Assembly (NCBI GenBank): GCA_037693485.1
Contig: CM075352.1
Span: 65,288,001-65,352,000, forward strand
Source: Kitagawia praeruptora
Taxonomy: Eukaryota; Streptophyta; Magnoliopsida; Apiales; Apiaceae
Direction: 5' to 3'
DNA length: 64,000 nucleotides
In this document: positions 45,866 to 57,710 of the stretch, in pieces
How the letters are laid out: every line of letters starts with the position of its first letter
Position numbering within the stretch: the stretch's first letter is position 1
Translations under genes and position numbers: made by a program
The notes under the pieces: generated by a model
What the model saw: only the letters and a program-made list of their open reading frames with translations
The model's database searches: none
What the model was told of the DNA's origin: nothing

Positions 45866-48800
45866 TTGCACTTACTTTTGCATTAAAGTTTATAATTTTT
45901 TGTATATATAAAATAAATATAAAATCTCGTTGGAGTCATCTTCATTTTATATGGATTGGTTACTTAGCGCATGTTTAATTCTCCGAACTTGAGGTATTGG
46001 GATCACGTCACCTATTTTCGCCAAGCATTTACCTACAAACCGATGGTGACGGAATAATTTCGTTGCCAATATGAGCGCGAAAAACATCCGCCAACCTATG
46101 TTGACGGAATTGCAACGGATTGAGTGACGGAATTTAGCGACAGAAATAAACCGTAGCTAGGATAGGCGTCAAATTTCCCGCTAGACATTCGCAACGGATT
46201 TAGCAACGGATATTGCTAGCAACAGATTAGCAACGGAAAACTGAACAACGGATTAGCAACGGAATTGCTTTGTGACGGCAATGCGACGGATATCCGTTAA
46301 TAACTAAAAAAGTCAAACAATTAAATATCCGTCGCTAAGCCGTTGCAAAAGTAGATCGGTCGTGCTTTATTCCGTTGCTAATCCGTTGCAGCATGGGATA
46401 TATTGCATTTTAAGGCAGTAGACCTTTTTTCTTAACAGAAATTCTATCTTCTTCCGCAAAGTTCATTATTCTTCCCCCATTTCATTTCTCCATTCAACCA
46501 AATTCAACTTATTCTTAAAATTTAGACCACCAAACTACATATTCTTGTCCAAATTATAAGGTTAGTTCTTTATATTATTGTTTTGTATTTTTATTTTTGT
46601 GAAATATTCATGTATATATACTTTAATAATGTTAGTGTTTTGTATACGACCGATCATAATTTTAATATTTCGGCTTATATATAATAGTATAGATTTACGA
46701 TTTAAATTAATATTTCCTCGATCTTATAATAGTAATCTCTTTTTAAATCCGTCAGTTTCCGATTTCCAATACAAAAATGTATAATAAAATCAATGCATTC
46801 ACAATATATATAATTAAGTAGAAATGTATAATTAATTTTAATATTTTCTTAATAAATACAAAAATTTGAAAAGAGATTCATTATGAATGAAGGGAATATC
46901 AATCTTATATTTGCACTTGATCAACGGCTCAAAATTATTCATTATGCTACCATAACATAAAATTTTAAAAATAATGCTCCGGAAAATGATTCCTGAATTT
47001 GTTCCTAAATGTCATATATCTTATTTTAATTTGTAAAACACATCTATACTATTATATTAAAGCTGAAATATTGAAAGTTTTGGTTTTCACTCTAATTATT
47101 TAATTTTAAATTATTTATAATATAAAACAAATCAAATAAATTCCGTTATTGTCTTTACTCCTAAATACAGAGTAGTATTTTATATTTACACCATTACCCG
47201 TTAACAACAAATTTACATTAAGATTTTATATTATTAGTTCTAATCAATACATATCATTTATTAAATAACTATTATTATTATTATTAATTTTATTAATTAA
47301 TATTACAAAGTTAAATTTCATAATAAAATATTATACTCTATTTTATTTAATCACATAATTTTAAAAGTATTTAAAAGTAACTCGTGCTTTGCACAGGCCC
47401 TAAGCTAGTATATATAGATAGGCAAAGTATCAAATAGAAGCCAACTCTTAAATAGAAACTAAAAACTAACATTAAATAAATTCTATTTCATTCATTCTAA
47501 TGGCCCCGCCAGGGGCACCTTCACAAAAAGTGTTTAAAATTATTGGCTCCATCCAGCAAAAAAAAAAAAAAAAAATACTGTTCACGCTGACGTCACTGCC
47601 ACGTCAGTAGTGAACAGTATTTTTTTTTTTTTTTGCTGGATGGAGCCTAGAATATTATGAACTTTTTGTATTGGGGTCCCCTAGTTTGGTCATTAGATTA
47701 GCTTTAATATTAGATTATGGTTTAGTTTCTAGTTTCTAGTTTCTATTTGAATAAGACCCTAGATAGATATACATACAAATTTTATTGACCAAGTTATTGG
47801 AAACGGGAAATGATTTTGAAAACTTTAGCCTTACTCGATTTTAAATCGTATTAAATCTTAAGTATCTATGCCGACCTACATGATTATTATAGAAAAAAAG
47901 TTTTAGCTAATACAAAAATCTCTTATTAAACTCAAATGTTTTCCGATCATATAATCGACATTCATTAACATTGAAAACATGGCAGGAAGGCTTGTCAGAG
48001 TAGCTGAGTAATAAATAATCTAATTTTGATCTATATCCAGTGGCTGATATTTTTCTATAGTTAATTGCAAAAAATTGGTCAGATTTTACAATCATTTTCA
48101 ATAAAGTAGCCAGATTTTCAATTTTGCAAAATGGTGGCCCCATTTTCCTTTAAAAAAAGTGGCTGAAGATGATTTTCAGCTTATTTGGCATGGGTAAAAT
48201 GGAAAAATATGTTATTTTACTAAAAAAAATGCTAAAAATCCCAAAAATTATCCAAAAAATTCCCAAATTAATATGTATCACTATATGATTGGTTATATTC
48301 GTAATAATAATAATAATTCTCTCCCCCATGCATGCACATAAATTGACTAATTAAATTTTGGCAACTCATATTTGTGGATTTTTTGGTGAATTGATGTGCA
48401 TACTTGGGGGCATTATTATTATTACAAATATAACCAATCATATGATAACACGTATTAATTTAAGAATTTTTGTGGATAATTTTTGGGATCTTTAGCATTT
48501 TTTTTTCCATTTTACCCCTGTCAAAAAGCTGAAAATCGCTTGCAGCCACCTTTTTGAAAGGAAAAAGGTAAGTTTGGCCACCATTTTGCAAAATTGAAAG
48601 TCTAGCCACTTTTTTGAAAATGAATGTAAAACCTGACCAACACTTTGAAGTTTCCTCATTTTTCTATTGCACTTACTTTTGCATTAAAGTTTATAATTTT
48701 TTGTATATATAAAATAAATATAAAATCTCGTTGGAGTCATCTTCATTTTATATGGATTGGTTACTTAGCGCATGTTTAATTCTCCGAACTTGAGGTATTG

Positions 48801-51632
48801 GGATCACGTCACCTATTTTCGCCAAGCATTTACCTACAAACCGATGGTGACGGAATAATTTCGTTGCCAATATGAGCGCGAAAAACATCCGCCAACCTAT
48901 GTTGACGGAATTGCAACGGATTGAGTGACGGAATTTAGCGACAGAAATAAACCGTAGCTAGGATAGGCGTCAAATTTCCCGCTAGACATTCGCAACGGAT
49001 TTAGCAACGGATATTGCTAGCAACAGATTAGCAACGGAAAACTGAACAACGGATTAGCAACGGAATTGCTTTGTGACGGCAATGCGACGGATATCCGTTA
49101 ATAACTAAAAAAGTCAAACAATTAAATATCCGTCGCTAAGCCGTTGCAAAAGTAGATCGGTCGTGCTTTATTCCGTTGCTAATCCGTTGCAGCATGGGAT
49201 ATATTGCATTTTAAGGCAGTAGACCTTTTTTCTTAACAGAAATTCTATCTTCTTCCGCAAAGTTCATTATTCTTCCCCCATTTCATTTCTCCATTCAACC
49301 AAATTCAACTTATTCTTAAAATTTAGACCACCAAACTACATATTCTTGTCCAAATTATAAGGTTAGTTCTTTATATTATTGTTTTGTATTTTTATTTTTG
49401 TGAAATATTCATGTATATATACTTTAATAATGTTAGTGTTTTGTATACGACCGATCATAATTTTAATATTTCGGCTTATATATAATAGTATAGATTTACG
49501 ATTTAAATTAATATTTCCTCGATCTTATAATAGTAATCTCTTTTTAAATCCGTCAGTTTCCGATTTCCAATACAAAAATGTATAATAAAATCAATGCATT
49601 CACAATATATATAATTAAGTAGAAATGTATAATTAATTTTAATATTTTCTTAATAAATACAAAAATTTGAAAAGAGATTCATTATGAATGAAGGGAATAT
49701 CAATCTTATATTTGCACTTGATCAACGGCTCAAAATTATTCATTATGCTACCATAACATAAAATTTTAAAAATAATGCTCCGGAAAATGATTCCTGAATT
49801 TGTTCCTAAATGTCATATATCTTATTTTAATTTGTAAAACACATCTATACTATTATATTAAAGCTGAAATATTGAAAGTTTTGGTTTTCACTCTAATTAT
49901 TTAATTTTAAATTATTTATAATATAAAACAAATCAAATAAATTCCGTTATTGTCTTTACTCCTAAATACAGAGTAGTATTTTATATTTACACCATTACCC
50001 GTTAACAACAAATTTACATTAAGATTTTATATTATTAGTTCTAATCAATACATATCATTTATTAAATAACTATTATTATTATTATTAATTTTATTAATTA
50101 ATATTACAAAGTTAAATTTCATAATAAAATATTATACTCTATTTTATTTAATCACATAATTTTAAAAGTATTTAAAAGTAACTCGTGCTTTGCACAGGCC
50201 CTAAGCTAGTATATATAGATAGGCAAAGTATCAAATAGAAGCCAACTCTTAAATAGAAACTAAAAACTAACATTAAATAAATTCTATTTCATTCATTCTA
50301 ATGGCCCCGCCAGGGGCACCTTCACAAAAAGTGTTTAAAATTATTGGCTCCATCCAGCAAAAAAAAAAAAAAAAAATACTGTTCACGCTGACGTCACTGC
50401 CACGTCAGTAGTGAACAGTATTTTTTTTTTTTTTTGCTGGATGGAGCCTAGAATATTATGAACTTTTTGTATTGGGGTCCCCTAGTTTGGTCATTAGATT
50501 AGCTTTAATATTAGATTATGGTTTAGTTTCTAGTTTCTAGTTTCTATTTGAATAAGACCCTAGATAGATATACATACAAATTTTATTGACCAAGTTATTG
50601 GAAACGGGAAATGATTTTGAAAACTTTAGCCTTACTCGATTTTAAATCGTATTAAATCTTAAGTATCTATGCCGACCTACATGATTATTATAGAAAAAAA
50701 GTTTTAGCTAATACAAAAATCTCTTATTAAACTCAAATGTTTTCCGATCATATAATCGACATTCATTAACATTGAAAACATGGCAGGAAGGCTTGTCAGA
50801 GTAGCTGAGTAATAAATAATCTAATTTTGATCTATATCCAGTGGCTGATATTTTTCTATAGTTAATTGCAAAAAATTGGTCAGATTTTACAATCATTTTC
50901 AATAAAGTAGCCAGATTTTCAATTTTGCAAAATGGTGGCCCCATTTTCCTTTAAAAAAAGTGGCTGAAGATGATTTTCAGCTTATTTGGCATGGGTAAAA
51001 TGGAAAAATATGTTATTTTACTAAAAAAAATGCTAAAAATCCCAAAAATTATCCAAAAAATTCCCAAATTAATATGTATCACTATATGATTGGTTATATT
51101 CGTAATAATAATAATAATTCTCTCCCCCATGCATGCACATAAATTGACTAATTAAATTTTGGCAACTCATATTTGTGGATTTTTTGGTGAATTGATGTGC
51201 ATACTTGGGGGCATTATTATTATTACAAATATAACCAATCATATGATAACACGTATTAATTTAAGAATTTTTGTGGATAATTTTTGGGATCTTTAGCATT
51301 TTTTTCCTATTTTACCCCTGTCAAAAAGCTGAAAATCGCTTGCAGCCACCTTTTTGAAAGGAAAAAGGTAAGTTTGGCCACCATTTTGCAAAATTGAAAG
51401 TCTAGCCACTTTTTTGAAAATGAATGTAAAACCTGACCAACACTTTGAAGTTTCCTCATTTTTCTATTGCACTTACTTTTGCATTAAAGTTTATAATTTT
51501 TTGTATATATAAAATAAATATAAAATCTCGTTGGAGTCATCTTCATTTTATATGGATTGGTTACTTAGCGCATGTTTAATTCTCCGAACTTGAGGTATTG
51601 GGATCACGTCACCTATTTTCGCCAAGCATTTA

Positions 51633-51861
51633 CTGTATATAACATTTCTAGCTTATTTCTTTCACTGGTGCGTGATTCCTGTCTCTGGCACGCCCAACCT
51701 CAGGACTCGTAGGCATTATGCCGGTACTTAATGTACTAATGGTACTCCATTATGGACTAATGGACTAATATGTTAACCAGCACATTGCACGCTCACATAG
51801 TTTTAGGAAATAGTGGAAAACTCAAACTAAATATTCTGACAACAATCTAAATCTGTGCATC
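51633..51861. other. unassigned sequence left of the P4-ATPase relic
   Basis: Nothing firmly recognised. It could be an intron or decayed exon of the P4-ATPase gene. Confidence 0.4.
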
Positions 51862-52500
51862 ATAGATGCCTTCGTAAGTTTATCAAAAAGAAGCAGGATT
51901 AAAAATCAGATGAACAAAATTATATATATCCTCTTCACACTTCTTGTTCTCATCTCACTAATTAGTTCAATACGTTTTGCTGTTAAGACAAAAGACCAGA
52001 TTCCAGATTGGCGGTATTTGTTGTTGGGTTTTAATCTAAACTAATGGGCCTTGTCTAGCTGTTGGGCTTATGCTTAAGTTTTATGTTTATGTTAAATGAT
52101 GAGAATAAATTAGAATGTTGTTGTTAGGCCCGTATTAGAGGCATTATTAGACTAGGTCTTTGTTTCTGTTACGTAGAATTAGGACTTGATGATTAAGCTT
52201 CCGTGGGATTGGTGGAGTAGTATTAGGAAGTTGGTTGTTTAGTTATAGTTATCATTCTGTTGATTTAGCTATTTATATATTTGTATGCACGTAGTTTTAT
52301 TTATCAAGATGCTACACCAGTTCTTGGTTTTTCCCTGTGTTATATCAGCTGTCTCTACATTGCTATGTATGTGAAATAAAGCCCTGGCCTAGTTTGCAAA
52401 ACATACAGACTTGTGCTGTCAGTTTTAGTTTCTACACTTGGCATCAGAGCTTCCAGGTGGTGTATACCTAAATATCAACCCAAACACATAAACAAAAACT

Positions 52501-53310
52501 ATGAAGATAACCAAGACAAAAGAAGGTTCTGTGGGTTTAAGCTATCCAATGCTAACGAAAAGTAACTATACAACTTGGTCCCTGAAAATGAAAGTGTTCA
52601 TGAAGGCGCAAGGAGTTTGGGGTGCGATCGAAGGAGATCTAAAGACTGTCGTTGATGAGAGGACGGTACAGATAGCCCTTGCAGCAATATATCAAGGCGT
52701 GCCAGAAGAAGTATTGCTGACCATTGCTGAGAAAGAAACCGCAAAGGAAGCTTGGGAAGCCATTAAAACGATGTGTGTGGGAGCAGACCGAGTGAAGGAG
52801 GCAAAGGTGCAAACGTTAAAGGGAGAGTTTGAGTCTCTTACCATGAAGGAGACAGATAAAATCGATGATTTTTGCATGAAGCTGAGCGGGATAGCAACTA
52901 ATATACGGGTTCTTGGAGAAGTGATGGACGAGTCAAGCGTTGTGAGGAAGATCCTACGTGCAGTCCCTGATAAATTTCTCCAGATAGCTTCAAATATCGA
53001 GCAATTTAGAGATATGAAAGCTATGACGGTTGAAGAGGTAGTGGGTCGACTTAAAGCTCATGAAGAAAGAATGAAAGGTAGGTGTGAGAGCGGAGGAGAA
53101 CAACTCCTTTTGACTCAGAAATGGAAGGCAAGAGCCCAAGGAGGAGCATATGGCAGAAATGGTGGACGTGATAAGAGTAAAATTAAGTGCTATAATTGCA
53201 ACATCTTTGGACACTACACCTCAGAATGTAATAAACCACCACGAGACAGGGAACAAAGACAAGAAGTGAACTTTGAACAGATCATCGATGATGAACCAGC
53301 ATTGCTATGA
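52501..53310 (+). CDS. gag of the TR-GAG element
   Basis: 269 codons, intact. The N-terminal copia gag domain (LTKSNYTTWSLKMKVFMKAQ; TAKEAWEAIKTM; FCMKLSGIATNIRVLG) is followed by one CCHC zinc knuckle, CYNCNIFGHYTSEC (about residues 230-243), and a short acidic tail. It would coat element RNA and form particles. No protease, integrase or RT follows. It is unlike the Sirevirus gag, which is three times longer. Confidence 0.92.
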   Translation: MKITKTKEGSVGLSYPMLTKSNYTTWSLKMKVFMKAQGVWGAIEGDLKTVVDERTVQIALAAIYQGVPEEVLLTIAEKETAKEAWEAIKTMCVGADRVKEAKVQTLKGEFESLTMKETDKIDDFCMKLSGIATNIRVLGEVMDESSVVRKILRAVPDKFLQIASNIEQFRDMKAMTVEEVVGRLKAHEERMKGRCESGGEQLLLTQKWKARAQGGAYGRNGGRDKSKIKCYNCNIFGHYTSECNKPPRDREQRQEVNFEQIIDDEPALL

Positions 53311-53495
53311 ATAGGACGGCCAGATGGGCAAGCCAGATGGGCAAAGAATATGTGCCAAACGGGCAAAATAAGTATGGCCAGACGGGCAAAGCAGTGTTCT
53401 GTCAGACGGACAAACAAAAGCCATATGGGCTTGTGAAGAAAAGCCAAACGGGCTCGGTTGAAAGCCATACGGGCTGTTGAAGAAGATGACAGATG
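53311..53495 (+). repeat. repeated GCCAGAYGGGC motif after gag
   Basis: About nine copies of GCCAGATGGGC or close variants (GCCAAACGGGC, GTCAGACGGAC, GCCATATGGGC, GCCATACGGGC) occur in 185 bp between the gag stop and the polypurine tract. Each is a short imperfect palindrome. Not coding. Confidence 0.8.
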
Positions 53496-54046
53496 GGAAA
53501 GGAAGATAAGTTTAGATTAAGGGGGTGATTGTTGGGTTTTAATCTAAACTAATGGGCCTTGTCTAGCTGTTGGGCTTATGCTTAAGTTTTATGTTTATGT
53601 TAAATGATGAGAATAAATTAGAATGTTGCTGTTAGGCCCGTATTAGAGGCATTATTAGACTAGGTCTTTGTTTCTGTTACGTAGAATTAGGACTTGATGA
53701 TTAAGCTTCCGTGGGATTAGTGGAGTAGTATTAGGAAGTTGGTTGTTTAGTTATAGTTATCATTCTGTTGATTTAGCTATTTATATATTTGTATGCACGT
53801 AGTTTTATTTATCAAGATGCTACACCAGTTCTTGGTTTTCCCTGTGTTATATCAGCTGTCTCTACATTGCTATGTATGTGAAATAAAGCCCAGGCCTAGT
53901 TTGCAAAACATACAGACTTGTGCTGTCAGTTTTAGTTTCTACATTTGTCTCCGGATGAAGAAGGTTTATGTGATCCTGGTCGGGCTAACTTGTCGGGCTT
54001 TTATCATCTAATCACTACTTTTATCCTTCATGGATACCTAATACCC

Positions 54047-56837
54047 TGTTAATTTCAGAATACGCAGCAGGCAAGACGAAGAACATCATAACTCTTCATT
54101 GATAAAACATGTATTTACAGTACTTGATAAAAGAGAGAGTTTATTTAGAGTCTACATTGTGTAATTACTAACTACTTGAATATAGAGAAGTAAATATCTA
54201 TATATAGACTAAGTGAATAACAAACTTCGTAACAGACTTTTTGATAAGAGTCTTGCCATCCTGGATAATACTTGACAGCTTGGACACTTGACAGCTCAAC
54301 ATACACTATACTCAACATCCCCCCTCAAGTTGTAGGTTGGAAAAATATGGAAACCTGCAACTTGAACAATCTTGCAGTAGAGAAAAGACATTGGCAGGAA
54401 GAACAACACAGCTGGACTTGGCACATGTTTGTAGGGGTGAGCAACGGGTCCAACCCGACCCGAACCGAACCGGACCCGAAAGAACCGAGAACCGAAAAGA
54501 ACAATTTTTCAGAACCGAACCGGACCCGAACCGCGAATTACGATTCGGTTTAACCGAAATGTATATATAATATTACATATAATTAATAATATATATAATT
54601 AATTAATATTATATATTATTATTATTATATATTTAGTATATTATTTAAATGTATTATATAATTATATATTAATAATAAATAATTATTAATATATATTATT
54701 AATTATATATTAATATATATATATATATAAATATATATTATAATATATTATTTAAATGTATTATATAATTTCGGTTCGGTTCGGTTTTTCGGGTTTTGGA
54801 TGTCAAGAACCGAACCGAACCGAGAACCGAACTATTCTCAATTTCAAGAACCGAACCGGACCCGAATTATAAAAAACCCGAATCGGACCCGAAATTTCGG
54901 TTCGGTTCGGTTCCCGGTTCTAACCCGAAAAATGCTCACTCCTACATGTTTGAGCTTCTTGACAACATTCAGAAACCAGCACAACAACTTGTCACCAGGA
55001 GTATGATCAGGATATGGTCAGGATGAAGATCAGGATTTGTGTCTTCAAATGAAAATAGGAACCAGAATTCAGTTTATCAGGAGTAGCACGACTTTAGTCT
55101 TCATCAGAAATAGAGTTTACAATTCATGAAACTTTGACAGCAACTTTGCTCTTAACAACAACTTTGTTGGTAGATTACATGACTATATCTTTGTAGCACA
55201 AGCCAATACGACAAATAGCAATAGAAACCCACTAGGGCAAACAAGCTCACAAGGAGCATCAATATTTCCAGCACCAGAGATCACACCGGGCCAACAAAGT
55301 GCAGCAACAACAATAGAGTTTAGAATTTAGAAATCCACAAGGATTTAGAAGGCTGTCAATGCAGCAAATCTCAGCAAGTCAATCAGAATTTGTTGCCAAA
55401 AACACATGGACGACAATCAGAATCAAATCAGAAAAATATGACATCGCTGAGTCGTAACATGAACTCGAATGGCCATATCAGAAAAAGGTTAGAACCTACA
55501 AAGAGGCTTTGAGAAACAATCAGAACCTACAAAGCAGGCTTAGAACTTACCAAGAAGCTCAGAATCAGAACTCACTAAGAAGTTTTAGGAAAAGAATCAA
55601 CCAAAATCGATACAATAGTAGCAAACCATATGAGTGTAGAAACACGCAACTACTGTTCTCATATCAATCTAAGACAGTGTAATACCACTTATGATTCACT
55701 CAAACTCAGAAATTGAACAAACTAGAACTGTGATGCAGCTTTGATTCGCTGAGGCATTTCTTTGCGACATGATAACAAACATCTGGACTTCTACTACTGT
55801 TATAAACAATCAACTTTAACACCACAACAACAACACAAAATAACCACAAACACAAACAACTCGCCACAATCAACCAGAAAAGGCATATGACTACTATTTT
55901 TGTAATTTTCTGTAGTAACACTCAGTAAATCATACTCTACTACTCGATCACAATTGCAGCAAATGAACAAAATTGAGAAAACAATTGAACGAATTGAGTT
56001 AACAAATCTCGATTGAAAGAGATAACAAAAGTGTATAGGAAGATTTTTTTTTTTTATTTTAGTCACACAAATCATCAAACAGCTGTGAGCATAGAAGAGA
56101 TGTGTTTGATATGAAGAAAAACTAAGCAGAAATGAGATGATTGATTGAGGCTCTGAATCGTAGAGAGAAAACATGATGATAGAGATTTCGTCATAAGAAT
56201 GAAGATCAATGAGATTCGATTAGACACTTAATCAACTAGATTTTGCAGAAAGAACACAACAAATTTGTGTATCAAATGATCAACTAAGAATTATGATGAA
56301 TCGAAACAGATTCAAGAAACGCCGATATTGGCAGAATCAACAGCAAACCGATCAATAAAATTCACAAAAACAATGATTTAAGCAAGAAACAACAATCAAC
56401 AAGATCAAGAACAAGTAAAGTATACGTATTCTGTAAGTATATTTCAGAAAATCCGAAGAGATTACACCTCGAGAGAGATAATCGGAGATAGATGGACGAA
56501 AGAGATGATCGGAAAGAATGTCAGATCGCCATTAAAATGAGCTCTGCAAGCTCTGATACCATGTTAAATTTCAGAATACGCAGCAGGCAAGACGAAGAAC
56601 ATCATAACTCTTCATTGATAAAACATGTATTTACAGTACTTGATAAAAGAGAGAGTTTATTTAGAGTCTACATTGTGTAATTACTAACTACTTGAATATA
56701 GAGAAGTGAATATCTATATATAGACTAAGTAAGTGAATAACAAACTTCATAATAGACTTGTTGATAAGAGTCTTGCCATCCTGGATAATACTTGACAGCT
56801 TGGACACTTGACAGCTCAACATACACTATACTCAACA
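54047..56837 (-). mobile_element. TRIM-like non-autonomous LTR element
   Basis: LTRs are 54047-54317 (271 bp) and 56562-56837 (276 bp). The TSD TACCC is perfect (54042-54046, 56838-56842). The primer site TGGTATCAGAGC on the minus strand (56550-56561) abuts the right LTR, and a minus-strand G-rich tract (TTGAGGGGGA) abuts the left LTR, so it points to lower coordinates. The internal 2.2 kb has no credible gag or pol; it is non-coding apart from an inserted MITE. LTRs differ at about four sites plus a 4-bp and a 1-bp indel. Confidence 0.92.
54432..54944. mobile_element. hAT-type MITE inside the TRIM-like element
   Basis: Termini TAGGGGTGAGCA and TGCTCACTCCTA are flanked by an 8-bp TSD, CATGTTTG (54424-54431, 54945-54952), as expected for hAT. 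The arms are rich in AACCGAACCG and CCGGACCCGA repeats, inverted in the right arm; the core is nearly pure A/T. Confidence 0.93.
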
Positions 56838-57710
56838 TACCCCTCTCACTCTATGTTTCCTTGACCTTGTGAAAGTCCTCAAGCCAAATTCATCACAAGT
56901 ACATACACCTGCTGGCTGCTCGATGAAGAGACAGCAACTCCTGCTCAAGCAAGAACATCAAATTTGAATGAGGAGTTAGGCCATGTTGATACAATTCTCT
57001 AATAAAATTGAAACTTTGAGCTGCAATTAGATGGATTTTGTCAAGTGTTCCATTGCTCAGACTGCTTATGTATGGCTTGACTGCTAGTGAAGTAGAAGTT
57101 GCAAGGACCTTGATGGGAGGATTCTGAATTTGCAGCCTATTTCAACCGTAGAAATAATGCAGATGTATTATTTAACAATAAAAGGCCTAGTTTTAGAACA
57201 TCTGAGATTGAGATGGAGAGTATTAGTACTCCTACAGGTGCAAAGCATCATGAATGGAAATTAGTCAAGAGAAACATTTGCAATCTAGTTTTGTTATTTT
57301 TTTTGAATTATTGCTGATTTGCTGTTTGTCACACTGCAATTCATTGATGAAACGGGTGTTTACGACTACAAAGCAGAGTCACCAGGTGAGAGTTTTCCTT
57401 GTGGCAGCAAAGAGAATTTGGTTTCGAGTATTGTAAACGAAGACAAGCAAGCATATATGTGCATGACTGACATCCTTCTTCTCAACAAATTGTTGAAAGG
57501 TTACGTGTACAGCTTTTCCGTTAATTTGATTGACCTGTGTCTCTGGACTAAGTTCAACTAATACTTCCAGAAAATTTCAGAGAGTTCCAAATTCTTGTTC
57601 TGCTGGATTTCACTAGCAAAAGAAAAAGGATGTCAGTGATTGTCACGGATGGGAATGGAAAGATTTTTCTGCTGTCCAAACTCCAAAGGCTGAGGCAGGT
57701 TTGTTTTAGA

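Larger units (their letters stand above)
43230..51632 (+). repeat. three tandem 2801-bp units
   Basis: Units are 43230-46030, 46031-48831 and 48832-51632; the third is one base shorter than the period, with a small difference near 51300. Otherwise I saw no differences. Each unit starts inside the CACTA subterminal region and contains, in unit 1 coordinates, subterminal repeats to 43590, AT-rich sequence, a Helitron-like insert (44242-44607), a foldback MITE (about 44622-44955) and a 0.6-kb inverted repeat (about 45250-45865). The three boundaries share TTA. The 68- and 78-codon ORFs that recur in each unit are AT-rich and not believable genes. Confidence 0.95.
52022..53943 (+). mobile_element. 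gag-only LTR retrotransposon (TR-GAG type)
   Basis: LTRs of 415 bp (52022-52436) and 414 bp (53530-53943) start TGTTGGG and end TCTACA. The TSD is TTTGT (52017-52021, 53944-53948). The primer site TGGCATCAGAGC is at 52439-52450, and the polypurine tract AAGGGGGTGA lies just before the 3' LTR. The only gene is gag. LTRs differ at three sites plus one indel (about 0.7%), so it is young. Such small elements with gag alone are known as TR-GAG and must borrow pol from a relative. Confidence 0.93.
51862..57710 (+). pseudogene. P4-ATPase (phospholipid flippase, ALA type) pseudogene, cut by two LTR elements
   Basis: Three pieces read in order: 51862-52021 (LSKRSRIKNQMNKIIY; a membrane segment LLVLISLISSI; FAVKTKDQIPDW), 53944-54046 (SPDEEG ... 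ILHGYLIP) and 56838-57710 (PLSLYVSL; ARTSNLNEELGHVDTIL; MDFVKCSIA; YDYKAESPG; EYCKRRQASIYV; DFTSKRKRMSVIV). These match the M3-M4, phosphorylation and nucleotide-binding parts of plant P4-ATPases, which move phospholipids between membrane leaflets. Frames join exactly when each insertion and one TSD copy is ignored. The phosphorylation motif DKTGT reads NKIET here, and there are stops and frameshifts in the third piece, so the gene is dead. The N-terminus and the C-terminal half are missing. Confidence 0.82.

Noticed and set aside
55800..56174. 124-codon ORF in the TRIM-like element
   Set aside because: Cys/Phe/Ser-rich low-complexity translation with no gag or pol motif; internal regions of TRIMs are non-coding.
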